The notes beneath the pieces were generated by a model. It saw only the letters and a list, made by a program, of their open reading frames with translations, had not been told where the DNA came from and searched no databases. Of a DNA stretch of 27,397 bases, positions 15,675 through 22,949 are shown one piece after another. A program made the position numbers and the translations under genes. The stretch lies in contig JAZNWH010000072.1 of the NCBI GenBank assembly GCA_045593265.1, positions 1 to 27,397 of the forward strand, written 5' to 3'. The DNA comes from RGIG8497 sp045593265 (GTDB lineage Bacteria > Bacillota > Clostridia > RGIG6154). Positions within the stretch are counted from its first letter, which is position 1. Every line of letters starts with the position of its first letter.

Positions 15675-18071
15675 ATGAAAGCACCACTTAGCTGGCTTAA
15701 AGATTATGTAGATATAGATATTCCTGTAAACGAACTTGAAAAAAAGCTTTTTGACGGTGGTTTAGAAGTTGAAGAACTTATTTATCTCGGAAAAGAAATT
15801 TCACGTTGTGTTGTAGGTATTATCACATCAATAGAAAAGCATGCCGATTCTGACCATTTGCAGATATGTAAATTAGATTGCGGCGACGAGTATGGCAGAG
15901 ATATACAAATTGTTACGGGAGCGGACAACGTTTTCGTAGGTGCCCATGTTCCTGTTGCCCTTGATAATTCTACATTAGCAGGCGGCATCAAAATTAAGAA
16001 GGGCAAATTAAGAGGCGTTGAATCAAACGGTATGCTTTGTTCGGGTGAGGAACTCGGAATTACAGATGATATGTATCCCGGTGCAGATGTATACGGAATT
16101 TTAATTCTTCCCGAAGATACTGTGGCAGGTACTGATATCAAAGAGGTTGTAGGACTTGATGATTATATTTTTGATATCGGTGTTACTGCAAACCGTCCTG
16201 ACTGCCAGAGTATTATAGGTATTGCAAGGGAAATTGCTGCAATACTCGGGAAGAAAATAAAAGAGCCTGCTCTTGATTTTACACCTGTTAAGGAAGCGAA
16301 CGATACAGAAATCAGTGTATCTGTTGAAGCAGGAGATATTTGCCCAAGATATATAGCACATTATGTTAAGGATGTAAAAATAGGTGCATCACCTCAGTGG
16401 TTAAGAAAACGTCTTTTCCTTAATGGTATTAATTCTATAAACAACATTGTTGATATAACCAATTTTATTCTTCTTGAACTTGGTCAGCCTATGCATGCTT
16501 TTGACCTGACAACTCTTGAGGATAAAACAATAGTGGTAAGACGTGCCGAGGATAAGGAAAAAATTACTACTCTCGATGAAAAAGAGTTTGAACTTACAAC
16601 AAACAATCTTGTAATTTGCGATTCAGTAAAGCCTGTTGCACTTGCCGGTATTATGGGTGGACTTAACAGCGAGATTAAGGAGCATACAGAAAATGTATTG
16701 TTCGAATCTGCAAAATTTGCCAGAGACAGTGTAAGAAAAACCTCACGCGCATTGGGACAGACATCTGATTCATCACTTAAATTCGGTAAAGGTGTTGATG
16801 AATATACTACCGAAATGGCAATGAAGAGAGCTTTGCATCTTATTGAAGAATTAGGTTGCGGAACAGTTTCCGAAACACATTTTGATATTTCAAACGGGGA
16901 CAAATCTGTAAGAACCATCAAAACAACATTTGCTAAAATTAACGGAGTTTTGGGTATTGAAGTGCCTAAGGAAACGATTGTTGATATTTTAACAAGACTT
17001 GAATTTAATCTTGAGGTTAACGGAGAGGAAATTTCAGCAACAGCACCTTTATACAGAGAAGATGTTTACAGCTATGAAGATTTGGCAGAAGAGGTTATAC
17101 GTCTTTACGGATACGACCATATTCCTGCGTCTAAGCTTGATACTGCCGAAGTAACAGATGGTGGACTTAATCTTAGTCAGAAGCTTGAATATAAAATGAA
17201 AAACGCACTTGCAAAGCAGGGTGTTTTTGAAACAGTAAACTTTTCTTTCTATTCTGTAAAAGACCTTGATATGCTTCATTATCCCGAAGATGCTCCGGAA
17301 AGAAAAGCTATAAGAATACTTAACCCTATTACAGAAAATTATTCGATTATGTGTACAACTTTGGCACCTGTAATGGTTAATACTATAGTAAGAAATTACA
17401 GAAACGGAAACAAGAGTGGAAGATTTTTCGAGCTTGCTCACATCTTTAAATCCGAAGAAACTACACTTAGCAGTCTTCCTGACGAAATTATGACACTTTC
17501 TGTAGGTGCGTACGGTGATGATGAAAGCTTCTTTACCGTAAAAGGTATACTTGAAGGTATGGCTGAAGAATTCGGACTTAAGCTTGAATTTGTAAAGGGA
17601 GAGAAGAGCTTCCTTCATCCGGGAATGACTGCTGATATTTTTGTAAATGGTGAATGTGTTGGTTATATGGGAAGACTTTCACATCAGGTGGAAGAAGAAC
17701 TTGTTTTAGTAAAACCTGCGTATGTTGCTGAAATTAACTATGATATGTTAAAACAGCATTTTGGTGTAAGTATGAAATATGTGCCAATTTCTCAGTTTGA
17801 TGAGGTTGAACGTGATTTTGCTTTGATTTGCGATGAAACAGTTACTTGTGGAGACATAGAAAACACTATGAAGAAAGCTTGTAAGTATATAACTGATGTT
17901 AAGCTTTTTGATGTGTTCAGAAGTGAAAAATTAGGCACAGGTAAAAAGAGTATGGCATTTAATGTAATCTTTACACCTGAAGATAAAGAACTTTCAGCTA
18001 AAGAAATTGATAAATTTACAACTAAAATATTAAAAGACCTTGAATTCAAGTTAGGCATTCAGTTAAGATAA
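15675..18071 (+). CDS. pheT: Phenylalanyl-tRNA synthetase beta subunit
   Basis: 798 residues, matching full-length bacterial PheT. Domains in order: N-terminal segment with APLSWLKDYVDI; tRNA-binding OB fold (about 39-150, with HADSDHLQICKLDCG); B3/B4 editing domain (about 200-380, with NRPDCQSIIGIAREIA just before it and GLNSEI), which hydrolyses Tyr-tRNA-Phe; B5 domain (about 400-475); catalytic-like core (about 480-690); and C-terminal anticodon-binding FDX-ACB domain (about 705-798, FDEVERDFALICDE). Nothing is missing. AAAGGA lies about 10 nt before the ATG. Second gene of the T-box-controlled pheST operon, which ends at the terminator 18083-18137. Confidence 0.98.
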   Translation: MKAPLSWLKDYVDIDIPVNELEKKLFDGGLEVEELIYLGKEISRCVVGIITSIEKHADSDHLQICKLDCGDEYGRDIQIVTGADNVFVGAHVPVALDNSTLAGGIKIKKGKLRGVESNGMLCSGEELGITDDMYPGADVYGILILPEDTVAGTDIKEVVGLDDYIFDIGVTANRPDCQSIIGIAREIAAILGKKIKEPALDFTPVKEANDTEISVSVEAGDICPRYIAHYVKDVKIGASPQWLRKRLFLNGINSINNIVDITNFILLELGQPMHAFDLTTLEDKTIVVRRAEDKEKITTLDEKEFELTTNNLVICDSVKPVALAGIMGGLNSEIKEHTENVLFESAKFARDSVRKTSRALGQTSDSSLKFGKGVDEYTTEMAMKRALHLIEELGCGTVSETHFDISNGDKSVRTIKTTFAKINGVLGIEVPKETIVDILTRLEFNLEVNGEEISATAPLYREDVYSYEDLAEEVIRLYGYDHIPASKLDTAEVTDGGLNLSQKLEYKMKNALAKQGVFETVNFSFYSVKDLDMLHYPEDAPERKAIRILNPITENYSIMCTTLAPVMVNTIVRNYRNGNKSGRFFELAHIFKSEETTLSSLPDEIMTLSVGAYGDDESFFTVKGILEGMAEEFGLKLEFVKGEKSFLHPGMTADIFVNGECVGYMGRLSHQVEEELVLVKPAYVAEINYDMLKQHFGVSMKYVPISQFDEVERDFALICDETVTCGDIENTMKKACKYITDVKLFDVFRSEKLGTGKKSMAFNVIFTPEDKELSAKEIDKFTTKILKDLEFKLGIQLR

Positions 18072-18082
18072 AATTAAATAGT

Positions 18083-18137
18083 ATACAGCGTTATGATTGT
18101 ATCCTTATGGATGTAAATCATTACGCTGTATTTTTTT
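18083..18137 (+). terminator. Terminator of pheST
   Basis: Long imperfect stem: ATACAGCG (18083-18090) with CGCTGTAT (18124-18131), continued inward with one mismatch and two G-T pairs to loop TTAT, followed by T7 (18131-18137). It starts 12 nt after the pheT stop. Confidence 0.93.
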
Positions 18138-18235
18138 CACTAAAAAGCATTTAACACATAAAATAAAATAAGCAGTTGTGTTGGTATTTGGGGATATTTT
18201 AGGAAAAGGATTGTCTCTTAAAATCACTGCTTAAA
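18138..18235 (+). other. Intergenic leader ahead of DUF3343-desulfurase pair
   Basis: No gene and no convincing sigma-A promoter seen. AAGCAGT (18170-18176) can pair with ACTGCTT (18226-18232), enclosing 49 purine-rich nt, and the right arm sits directly before the ribosome site. It matches no riboswitch I recognise. A seven-bp pairing could be chance. Confidence 0.25.
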
Positions 18236-18243
18236 GGAGGTGA
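18233..18243 (+). promoter_or_regulatory. Unusually strong ribosome-binding site
   Basis: AAAGGAGGTGA is an 11-nt perfect complement to the 3' end of 16S rRNA. The only good in-frame start at normal distance from it (8 nt after GGAGG) is an ATT at 18249. The ATG at 18244 is 3 nt away and leads to a stop after 5 codons. Confidence 0.8.
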
Positions 18244-18248
18244 ATGGT

Positions 18249-18512
18249 ATTTTTTCTATAATTGTTTTAACATCTGTTACTGCTGCTAAAAGAGTAGAAA
18301 AATCTGCTGAAAACAGTTCGTTAAGATGTAGTATAATGCGAACACCCAAAACTCTTTCGGAACATGGTTGCAGTTATTCCGTAAAGGTAAAAAGTGAAAA
18401 TTTAAGACAAGTTTATCAGATTGCTGAAAAAATGGGTCTTAAAATTTACGGAGTATTTAATGAGTTAAAAACAGAAGGCAAAATAAGTTATGTAAAGGTT
18501 GAGTTGAAATGA
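18249..18512 (+). CDS. DUF3343 / putative Se-S carrier-like protein (non-standard start)
   Basis: About 87 residues, a full-length small domain of the DUF3343 (putative selenium/sulfur carrier-like) family. The core FSIIVLTSVTAAKRVEK, then RTPKTLSEHGCSYSVKV, then KIYGVF follows the family pattern; the conserved cysteine (Cys41 from the ATT) is present, though the usual following Gly is Ser. In this family the cysteine is proposed to carry persulfide or selenide. The frame has no ATG near the ribosome site: GTG 18240 lies inside it, and ATT 18249 is at ideal spacing. Alternatively translation begins at ATG 18244 and the frame is restored at the T6 run (18250-18255), by slippage or because one T is missing. 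The stop overlaps the next gene's ATG by 4 nt (ATGA), so it is coupled to a cysteine desulfurase, a sensible sulfur donor. Confidence 0.75.
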   Translation: MFSIIVLTSVTAAKRVEKSAENSSLRCSIMRTPKTLSEHGCSYSVKVKSENLRQVYQIAEKMGLKIYGVFNELKTEGKISYVKVELK

Positions 18513-19639
18513 TATATTTTGATAATGGTGCAACAAGCTATAAAAAGCCGAAATCTGTTTACAAAAAGATAATATATGTTATGAAAAAAGCAGGAGGAAA
18601 TCCGGGAAGAAGCGGACATTTAATGGCGAAAAGAGCATCAGACGAAATATTCAAAACAAGGGTGCTGGTTTCTGAATTTTTTAACATCAAAAATCCACAG
18701 TGTGTTTGTTTTACAAATAACGCAACTGCAGGAATTAATTTTGCCATAAAAGGCTGTCTTAAAGAAAATGTCCATGTTATAATATCAGCTTATGAGCATA
18801 ATTCGGTGCTTAGACCTGTTCATAAGCTTTCAGCCAAAGGTATAACTTATTCAATTGCAAAAGATGACAGAACGGAAACATTAGAAAAATTAGTTAAAGA
18901 TAACACAAAAATGATAATTTTTAATCATGTTTCAAATGTTTGCGGAAATGTTGCTGATATTAAAAAGATTGGTGAGTTTGCACGCAAAAAGGGAATTATC
19001 TTTATGGTGGATGCATCTCAATCTGCAGGCCATATAAAAATTGATGTGGAAGAAAATAATATAGATATTCTTGCATGTGCAGGACACAAATCTCTTTTTG
19101 GTATGCAAGGAAGCGGGATTTTGTATATAAAAGAAGGGTTGCAGCTTGACACACTTATAGAAGGTGGAACAGGCAGTATGTCTTTATATAAGCTTCAGCC
19201 TGACATAATGCCCGACCGCTTTGAGTCGGGAACATTGTCAACACCTGCAATTGCAGCTTTGGGAGCAGGAATAGAATTTATAAATTCTGTAGGAATTGAT
19301 AAAGTTCACAGTCATATAAGTAAAATGAGCGAATTTTTATATAATGGATTAAAAACGATTGACAGTATAAAAGTTTACGGAGATTTGGAGACTAATCTTA
19401 CAAGTGGAGTAGTTGGTTTTAATATAGGGGAGCTTGATTCTGAAATTATATCATCTTTACTCAGCGAAGAATATTTTATCATGACCCGTGGGGGTCTTCA
19501 TTGCTCATTTCTTGCTCATCAAAGTTTAGGAACCCTTGAAACAGGGTGTGTCAGAGTAAGTCTTGGTTTTTTCAACACTTTAAAAGAGTGTGAAAAATTT
19601 CTTGATACGGTTGACAGAGTCCGTTTAAAAGTAGTATAA
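18509..19639 (+). CDS. Cysteine desulfurase family protein (class V aminotransferase fold)
   Basis: 376 residues, PLP-dependent. It should remove sulfur (or selenium) from cysteine, forming a persulfide on its own cysteine. Visible: YFDNGATSYKKP (3-14), NNATAGINFAIKG (70-82), EHNSV with His97 stacking on PLP, VDASQSAG (167-174; Asp168, Gln171), GHKSLFG with Schiff-base Lys194, ESGTLSTPAI (239-248) and TRGGLHCSFLAH with catalytic Cys332. The loop and size suit the SufS/CsdB-like clostridial group (TIGR01977 style) rather than IscS/NifS of an isc operon; no suf or isc scaffold gene is nearby. Its overlap with the DUF3343 gene suggests a donor-carrier pair for sulfur or selenium delivery. The final acceptor is unknown. 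Confidence 0.92.
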   Translation: MIYFDNGATSYKKPKSVYKKIIYVMKKAGGNPGRSGHLMAKRASDEIFKTRVLVSEFFNIKNPQCVCFTNNATAGINFAIKGCLKENVHVIISAYEHNSVLRPVHKLSAKGITYSIAKDDRTETLEKLVKDNTKMIIFNHVSNVCGNVADIKKIGEFARKKGIIFMVDASQSAGHIKIDVEENNIDILACAGHKSLFGMQGSGILYIKEGLQLDTLIEGGTGSMSLYKLQPDIMPDRFESGTLSTPAIAALGAGIEFINSVGIDKVHSHISKMSEFLYNGLKTIDSIKVYGDLETNLTSGVVGFNIGELDSEIISSLLSEEYFIMTRGGLHCSFLAHQSLGTLETGCVRVSLGFFNTLKECEKFLDTVDRVRLKVV

Positions 19640-19640
19640 T
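19611..19640 (+). promoter_or_regulatory. Promoter of cdaA-ybbR-glmM inside the desulfurase 3' end
   Basis: TTGACA (19611-19616), 18 nt, TATAAT (19635-19640). The -10 box contains the desulfurase TAA stop (19637-19639). Both hexamers are perfect. The likely start site falls around 19646, 65 nt before the cdaA ATG. Confidence 0.82.
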
Positions 19641-19643
19641 TAA

Positions 19644-19681
19644 GGTGTGTTTGTGAATTGAAAAATATTTGCAAACACACC
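19644..19681 (+). other. Stem-loop at the 5' end of the cdaA transcript
   Basis: GGTGTGTTTG (19644-19653) pairs perfectly with CAAACACACC (19672-19681), and the pairing can continue inward through wobble pairs. There is no T-tract after it, so it is unlikely to be an efficient terminator for the desulfurase. It would sit at the very 5' end of the cdaA mRNA, where such hairpins can protect against decay. Partial termination is another reading. Confidence 0.55.
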
Positions 19682-19710
19682 CTTCTAAAATTACGAAAAG
19701 GAAGACTGTT

Positions 19711-20535
19711 ATGGAAAAGATTACCACATTTTTTGCCAGTTACATAAACGTATTCGGTTGGAATGATTTACTGGATATAGTTATAACTACTTTTGCAATA
19801 TACTGGTTGATTCGTTTTATTCATCAAACTAAGGCGGAAACTTTAGCTAAAGGTATTGTTTTTCTTATAATTGTGTTGCAGCTTAGTGAAATACTTAAGC
19901 TCAATGTTGTAAATTATATTCTTACAAGTGTTATGCAGGTAGGTCTTCTTGCTGTAATTGTTGTATTCCAGCCTGAATTTCGAAAGGCGCTTGAACAAGT
20001 GGGCAAAAACAAATTCAGAAAGCTTTTCGGGTTAAGTTCAAGCGATGAAACCGGTTCAACGGAAGATTCTGTAACAGAAGTTTGTGATGCAGTAAAATAT
20101 ATGTCTGAAAAACGTATCGGTGGACTTATTGTTATCCCCGGGCAGATGCCTATTGAGAATAAATACACTCCGGGTATAAAGGTGAATGCAGATATAACAA
20201 AGGAATTAATTATAAACATATTTTTCCCTAACACACCTCTTCACGACGGTGCTGCAATAATTTCAGGAAATAAGGTTGAGTGGGCAGCGTGTATTTTGCC
20301 ACTTACACAAAATGATAATCTTAATTCAGAACTGGGTACAAGACACAGAGCAGCTATAGGAATGAGCGAAAGCTGTGATGCAACGGTTATTGTTGTTTCG
20401 GAAGAAACGGGTAAAATATCTGTTGCACGCAGAGGCGACCTGGCAAGAAGTCTTAATTATGAATCTCTGAAAAAGATATTGATGAGGGAACTTGTAACTC
20501 CTGCTGCAAAAAAGGAGGGTGCTGATAAAAAATGA
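19711..20535 (+). CDS. cdaA: Diadenylate cyclase CdaA
   Basis: 274 residues. Membrane-bound enzyme making c-di-AMP from two ATP, the second messenger that controls potassium and osmolyte transport and wall homeostasis in Firmicutes. Three N-terminal membrane segments (about 20-36, 46-62, 70-86) precede the DAC domain (about 90-250). Key motifs are intact: FQPEFRKALEQVG (86-98), PLHDGAAII with DGA at 179-181, and GTRHRAAIG with RHR at 211-213. The frame reaches back to 19669, but AAGGAAG six nt before ATG 19711 and the family N-terminus set the start. First gene of cdaA-ybbR-glmM, the arrangement known from Bacillus, where YbbR and GlmM modulate CdaA. Confidence 0.97.
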   Translation: MEKITTFFASYINVFGWNDLLDIVITTFAIYWLIRFIHQTKAETLAKGIVFLIIVLQLSEILKLNVVNYILTSVMQVGLLAVIVVFQPEFRKALEQVGKNKFRKLFGLSSSDETGSTEDSVTEVCDAVKYMSEKRIGGLIVIPGQMPIENKYTPGIKVNADITKELIINIFFPNTPLHDGAAIISGNKVEWAACILPLTQNDNLNSELGTRHRAAIGMSESCDATVIVVSEETGKISVARRGDLARSLNYESLKKILMRELVTPAAKKEGADKK

Positions 20536-21458
20536 AATTTTTAAGTAACAAAACAACGGCGAAAATAGTATCGGTGCTTGTAGCGATTTTAACTTGGATG
20601 TATGTTATAAGTGTAGAAAATCCCAAAACCGAAATTGCTTTCAGAGATATTCCGATTACAGTCTTAAATGAATCAAGATTGAATGATTATGGTTTAAAAC
20701 TTATTGACCATGGTGAACCAACTGTGGATGTAAGGGTTGTCGGCAGACGTTCTGATGTTGCAACAGTAACTGCAAAAGATATATCTGCTTCGATTGATGT
20801 TTCAAAAATCAGTATTTCGGGCAAATATATGGTTGATGTTGTTGTAACTACAGAAACCGATGGAGTCAGTATAAGTAAATCTGAATTCCAAAAAACAGAA
20901 GTCTATGTTGACAAAGTAAGGTCTGTAAATAAAAATATTAACGTTAAAACAGAAGGACTTCCTGCAGAAAGCTATATTTTAGGAGAGCCAAGTGTCTCTG
21001 TTTCAAGTGTGGAAATAACAGGACCGGGAGGCGTGGTAAATAAGATAGCAGCAGCGACTGTTTTAGTTAATACAGCGGGAACAGATGCAAAAATCACAAG
21101 GATTTGTCCTGTGAAGTTATATGACCTGTCGGGCGAAGAGATAGATACAAAATATCTTTCTCTCAGTACAGAAAGTGTTACAGTGAACATTGATGTGTCA
21201 AGAGAGCAGGAACTTAAAATAATACCTGTTTACAGTGAGTCTTATGATTTATCTCAGTATGAAGTAACAGTAACACCTGAAAAAATAACAGCTATAACAG
21301 ATGCAAACTATAACGGAGGAATAAATACGGTTCCTTTAACGTTAAGTGAACTAAAGGAAGGAGAAACATTCGTAAAGAAAGTCAGACTCGATGTTCCGTC
21401 TACCATAGATATAAAACAAGAGATAGGTACAGTGAATATCGAATTCAGACATAAATAA
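20532..21458 (+). CDS. ybbR: YbbR domain protein (CdaR), regulator of CdaA
   Basis: 308 residues with a short basic N-terminus, one membrane segment (about 10-27) and an extracytoplasmic region of about three YbbR repeats (roughly 30-110, 113-195 and 213-305; e.g. VDVRVVGRRSDVATVTAKDI). In Bacillus and Listeria the equivalent CdaR/YbbR binds CdaA at the membrane and tunes c-di-AMP output. Its ATG overlaps the cdaA stop by 4 nt (ATGA), so the two are translationally coupled. The function is inferred from domain and operon position. Confidence 0.95.
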   Translation: MKFLSNKTTAKIVSVLVAILTWMYVISVENPKTEIAFRDIPITVLNESRLNDYGLKLIDHGEPTVDVRVVGRRSDVATVTAKDISASIDVSKISISGKYMVDVVVTTETDGVSISKSEFQKTEVYVDKVRSVNKNINVKTEGLPAESYILGEPSVSVSSVEITGPGGVVNKIAAATVLVNTAGTDAKITRICPVKLYDLSGEEIDTKYLSLSTESVTVNIDVSREQELKIIPVYSESYDLSQYEVTVTPEKITAITDANYNGGINTVPLTLSELKEGETFVKKVRLDVPSTIDIKQEIGTVNIEFRHK

Positions 21459-21482
21459 CAATTTAATAGGAGTGTGAAAAAA

Positions 21483-22838
21483 ATGGGTAAACTTTTTGGC
21501 ACAGACGGTGTAAGAGGCATAGCAAACAAAGAACTAACCTGTGATCTTGCGTTTAAAATAGGTCAGGCAGGTGCCTATGTTCTTACAAAGTCGGCACAGA
21601 CAAAACCAAGGATTGTTGTTGGTAAAGACACAAGAATATCAGGTGATATGCTTGAGTCAGCTCTGATTGCGGGATTTTGTTCCGTAGGGGCATCAGCAAT
21701 CAAAGTAGGGGTAATACCAACCCCTGCAGTTGCGTATCTTACAAGACTGTACAAGGCAGATGCCGGGGTAGTTATTTCTGCATCTCATAACTCTATGGAG
21801 TATAATGGAATTAAGTTTTTTAATTCTGAAGGTTTCAAGCTAAATGACAGCATTGAGGAAGAAATAGAAGATATTATTCTTAATGACAAATTTGATTCAA
21901 TTCCAAAATATGAGGGTGAAAATGTAGGAAGAGTAGTAACCGAAGAAAACGGTATTACTGATTATGTGAGATTTGTAAGAAGTACGGTTGATTGTGATTT
22001 TAAAGGACTTAAAATTGCTGTTGACTGTGCAAACGGTGCAAACTTCAATGTAGCAGGAAGAGCTTTATCAAAAACAGGAGCTTCTCTTTTAGTGTTTAAT
22101 AATTTTCCTGATGGAATAAATATTAATGCTGATTGTGGTTCAACTCATATGTCAGGCTTATGTTCAATGGTTAAAGGAACTGGTTATGATATAGGTATAG
22201 CCTTTGATGGCGATGGAGACAGAATGCTTGCTGTTGATGAAAACGGTAATCTTGTAGACGGCGATGTAATAATGGCAATCTGTGCCAAAGAAATGATTAA
22301 AGACGGAAGTTTAAAAAATAACACCGTTACAGCTACAGTTATGAGTAATTTAGGTCTTACCATAGCAGGAAACAATAATGGATATAAAATTAAACAAACA
22401 GCTGTCGGCGACCGATACGTTTTGGAAGAAATGCTCAAAAACGGTTATAATCTTGGTGGTGAACAGTCAGGACATATTATTTTTCTTGATTATAATACCA
22501 CAGGAGACGGACTCGTTTCAGCTTTTCAGCTTTTGTCTGTAATGAAGAAAACCAACAAACCATTATCTGTTCTTGCAACGGAGGCTATGACTGTGTTGCC
22601 ACAGGTGGTAGTAAATGCAAGAATTAAAAATGAGAATAAGGCATTAATAAAAAAAGACGAAGCATTAGGCAAAATGATTGAAACAGTCGAAAATGCATTA
22701 AAAGGCAACGGAAGAGTTTTAATTCGACCATCGGGAACAGAACCTGTTGTTCGTGTTATGCTTGAAGGTACAGATAAAAAGTTTCTGGAGCAGGAGGCAA
22801 ACAAAATTGCGTCATATATAGAAAGTACATTGTTTTAA
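21483..22838 (+). CDS. glmM: Phosphoglucosamine mutase
   Basis: 451 residues, the normal size. Converts glucosamine-6-phosphate to glucosamine-1-phosphate for UDP-GlcNAc synthesis. Motifs: MGKLFGTDGVRG at the start, VVISASHNSMEYNGIKFF (96-113) with phosphoserine Ser101, metal loop DGDGDR (242-247), GGEQSGHIIF (325-334) and RPSGTEP (415-421) in the C-terminal domain. A GTG at 21474 is in frame but only one nt after AGGAG (21468-21472); the ATG at 21483, 10 nt from AGGAG, gives the family N-terminus. Third gene of the cdaA operon; in other Firmicutes GlmM binds and restrains CdaA. Confidence 0.97.
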   Translation: MGKLFGTDGVRGIANKELTCDLAFKIGQAGAYVLTKSAQTKPRIVVGKDTRISGDMLESALIAGFCSVGASAIKVGVIPTPAVAYLTRLYKADAGVVISASHNSMEYNGIKFFNSEGFKLNDSIEEEIEDIILNDKFDSIPKYEGENVGRVVTEENGITDYVRFVRSTVDCDFKGLKIAVDCANGANFNVAGRALSKTGASLLVFNNFPDGININADCGSTHMSGLCSMVKGTGYDIGIAFDGDGDRMLAVDENGNLVDGDVIMAICAKEMIKDGSLKNNTVTATVMSNLGLTIAGNNNGYKIKQTAVGDRYVLEEMLKNGYNLGGEQSGHIIFLDYNTTGDGLVSAFQLLSVMKKTNKPLSVLATEAMTVLPQVVVNARIKNENKALIKKDEALGKMIETVENALKGNGRVLIRPSGTEPVVRVMLEGTDKKFLEQEANKIASYIESTLF

Positions 22839-22846
22839 TATTATTA

Positions 22847-22884
22847 ATCATCGTAAATCAAGTTTGATTTGCGGTGATTTTTTT
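22847..22884 (+). terminator. Terminator of cdaA-ybbR-glmM
   Basis: About 14-15 bp stem (22847-22861 with 22864-22878, some G-T pairs) with a tight loop and T7 (22878-22884). It begins 9 nt after the glmM stop and so separates glmS from the cdaA operon. Confidence 0.9.
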
Positions 22885-22949
22885 GTTTCTGTAAATGTTT
22901 TATACTTTTTATTGTTTTGAGCAAAATAGAAACAGAAAGGATGATAAAA
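22885..22949 (+). promoter_or_regulatory. Short glmS upstream region, no ribozyme, weak promoter
   Basis: Only 65 nt separate the glmM terminator from the glmS ATG. A possible -10 TATACT (22901-22906) is seen, but 17 nt upstream is only a T-run in the terminator, so the -35 is poor. There is no room for the glmS ribozyme (well over 100 nt), and none of its core is recognised. AGAAAGGATGAT is the ribosome site. Confidence 0.5.

Noticed and set aside
17049..17618. 189-codon minus-strand open frame inside pheT
   Set aside because: It lies wholly within a conserved essential gene, has no ribosome site and no recognisable domain; it is an antisense shadow.
22839..22949. glmS ribozyme
   Set aside because: Too little space after the terminator and no ribozyme core seen.
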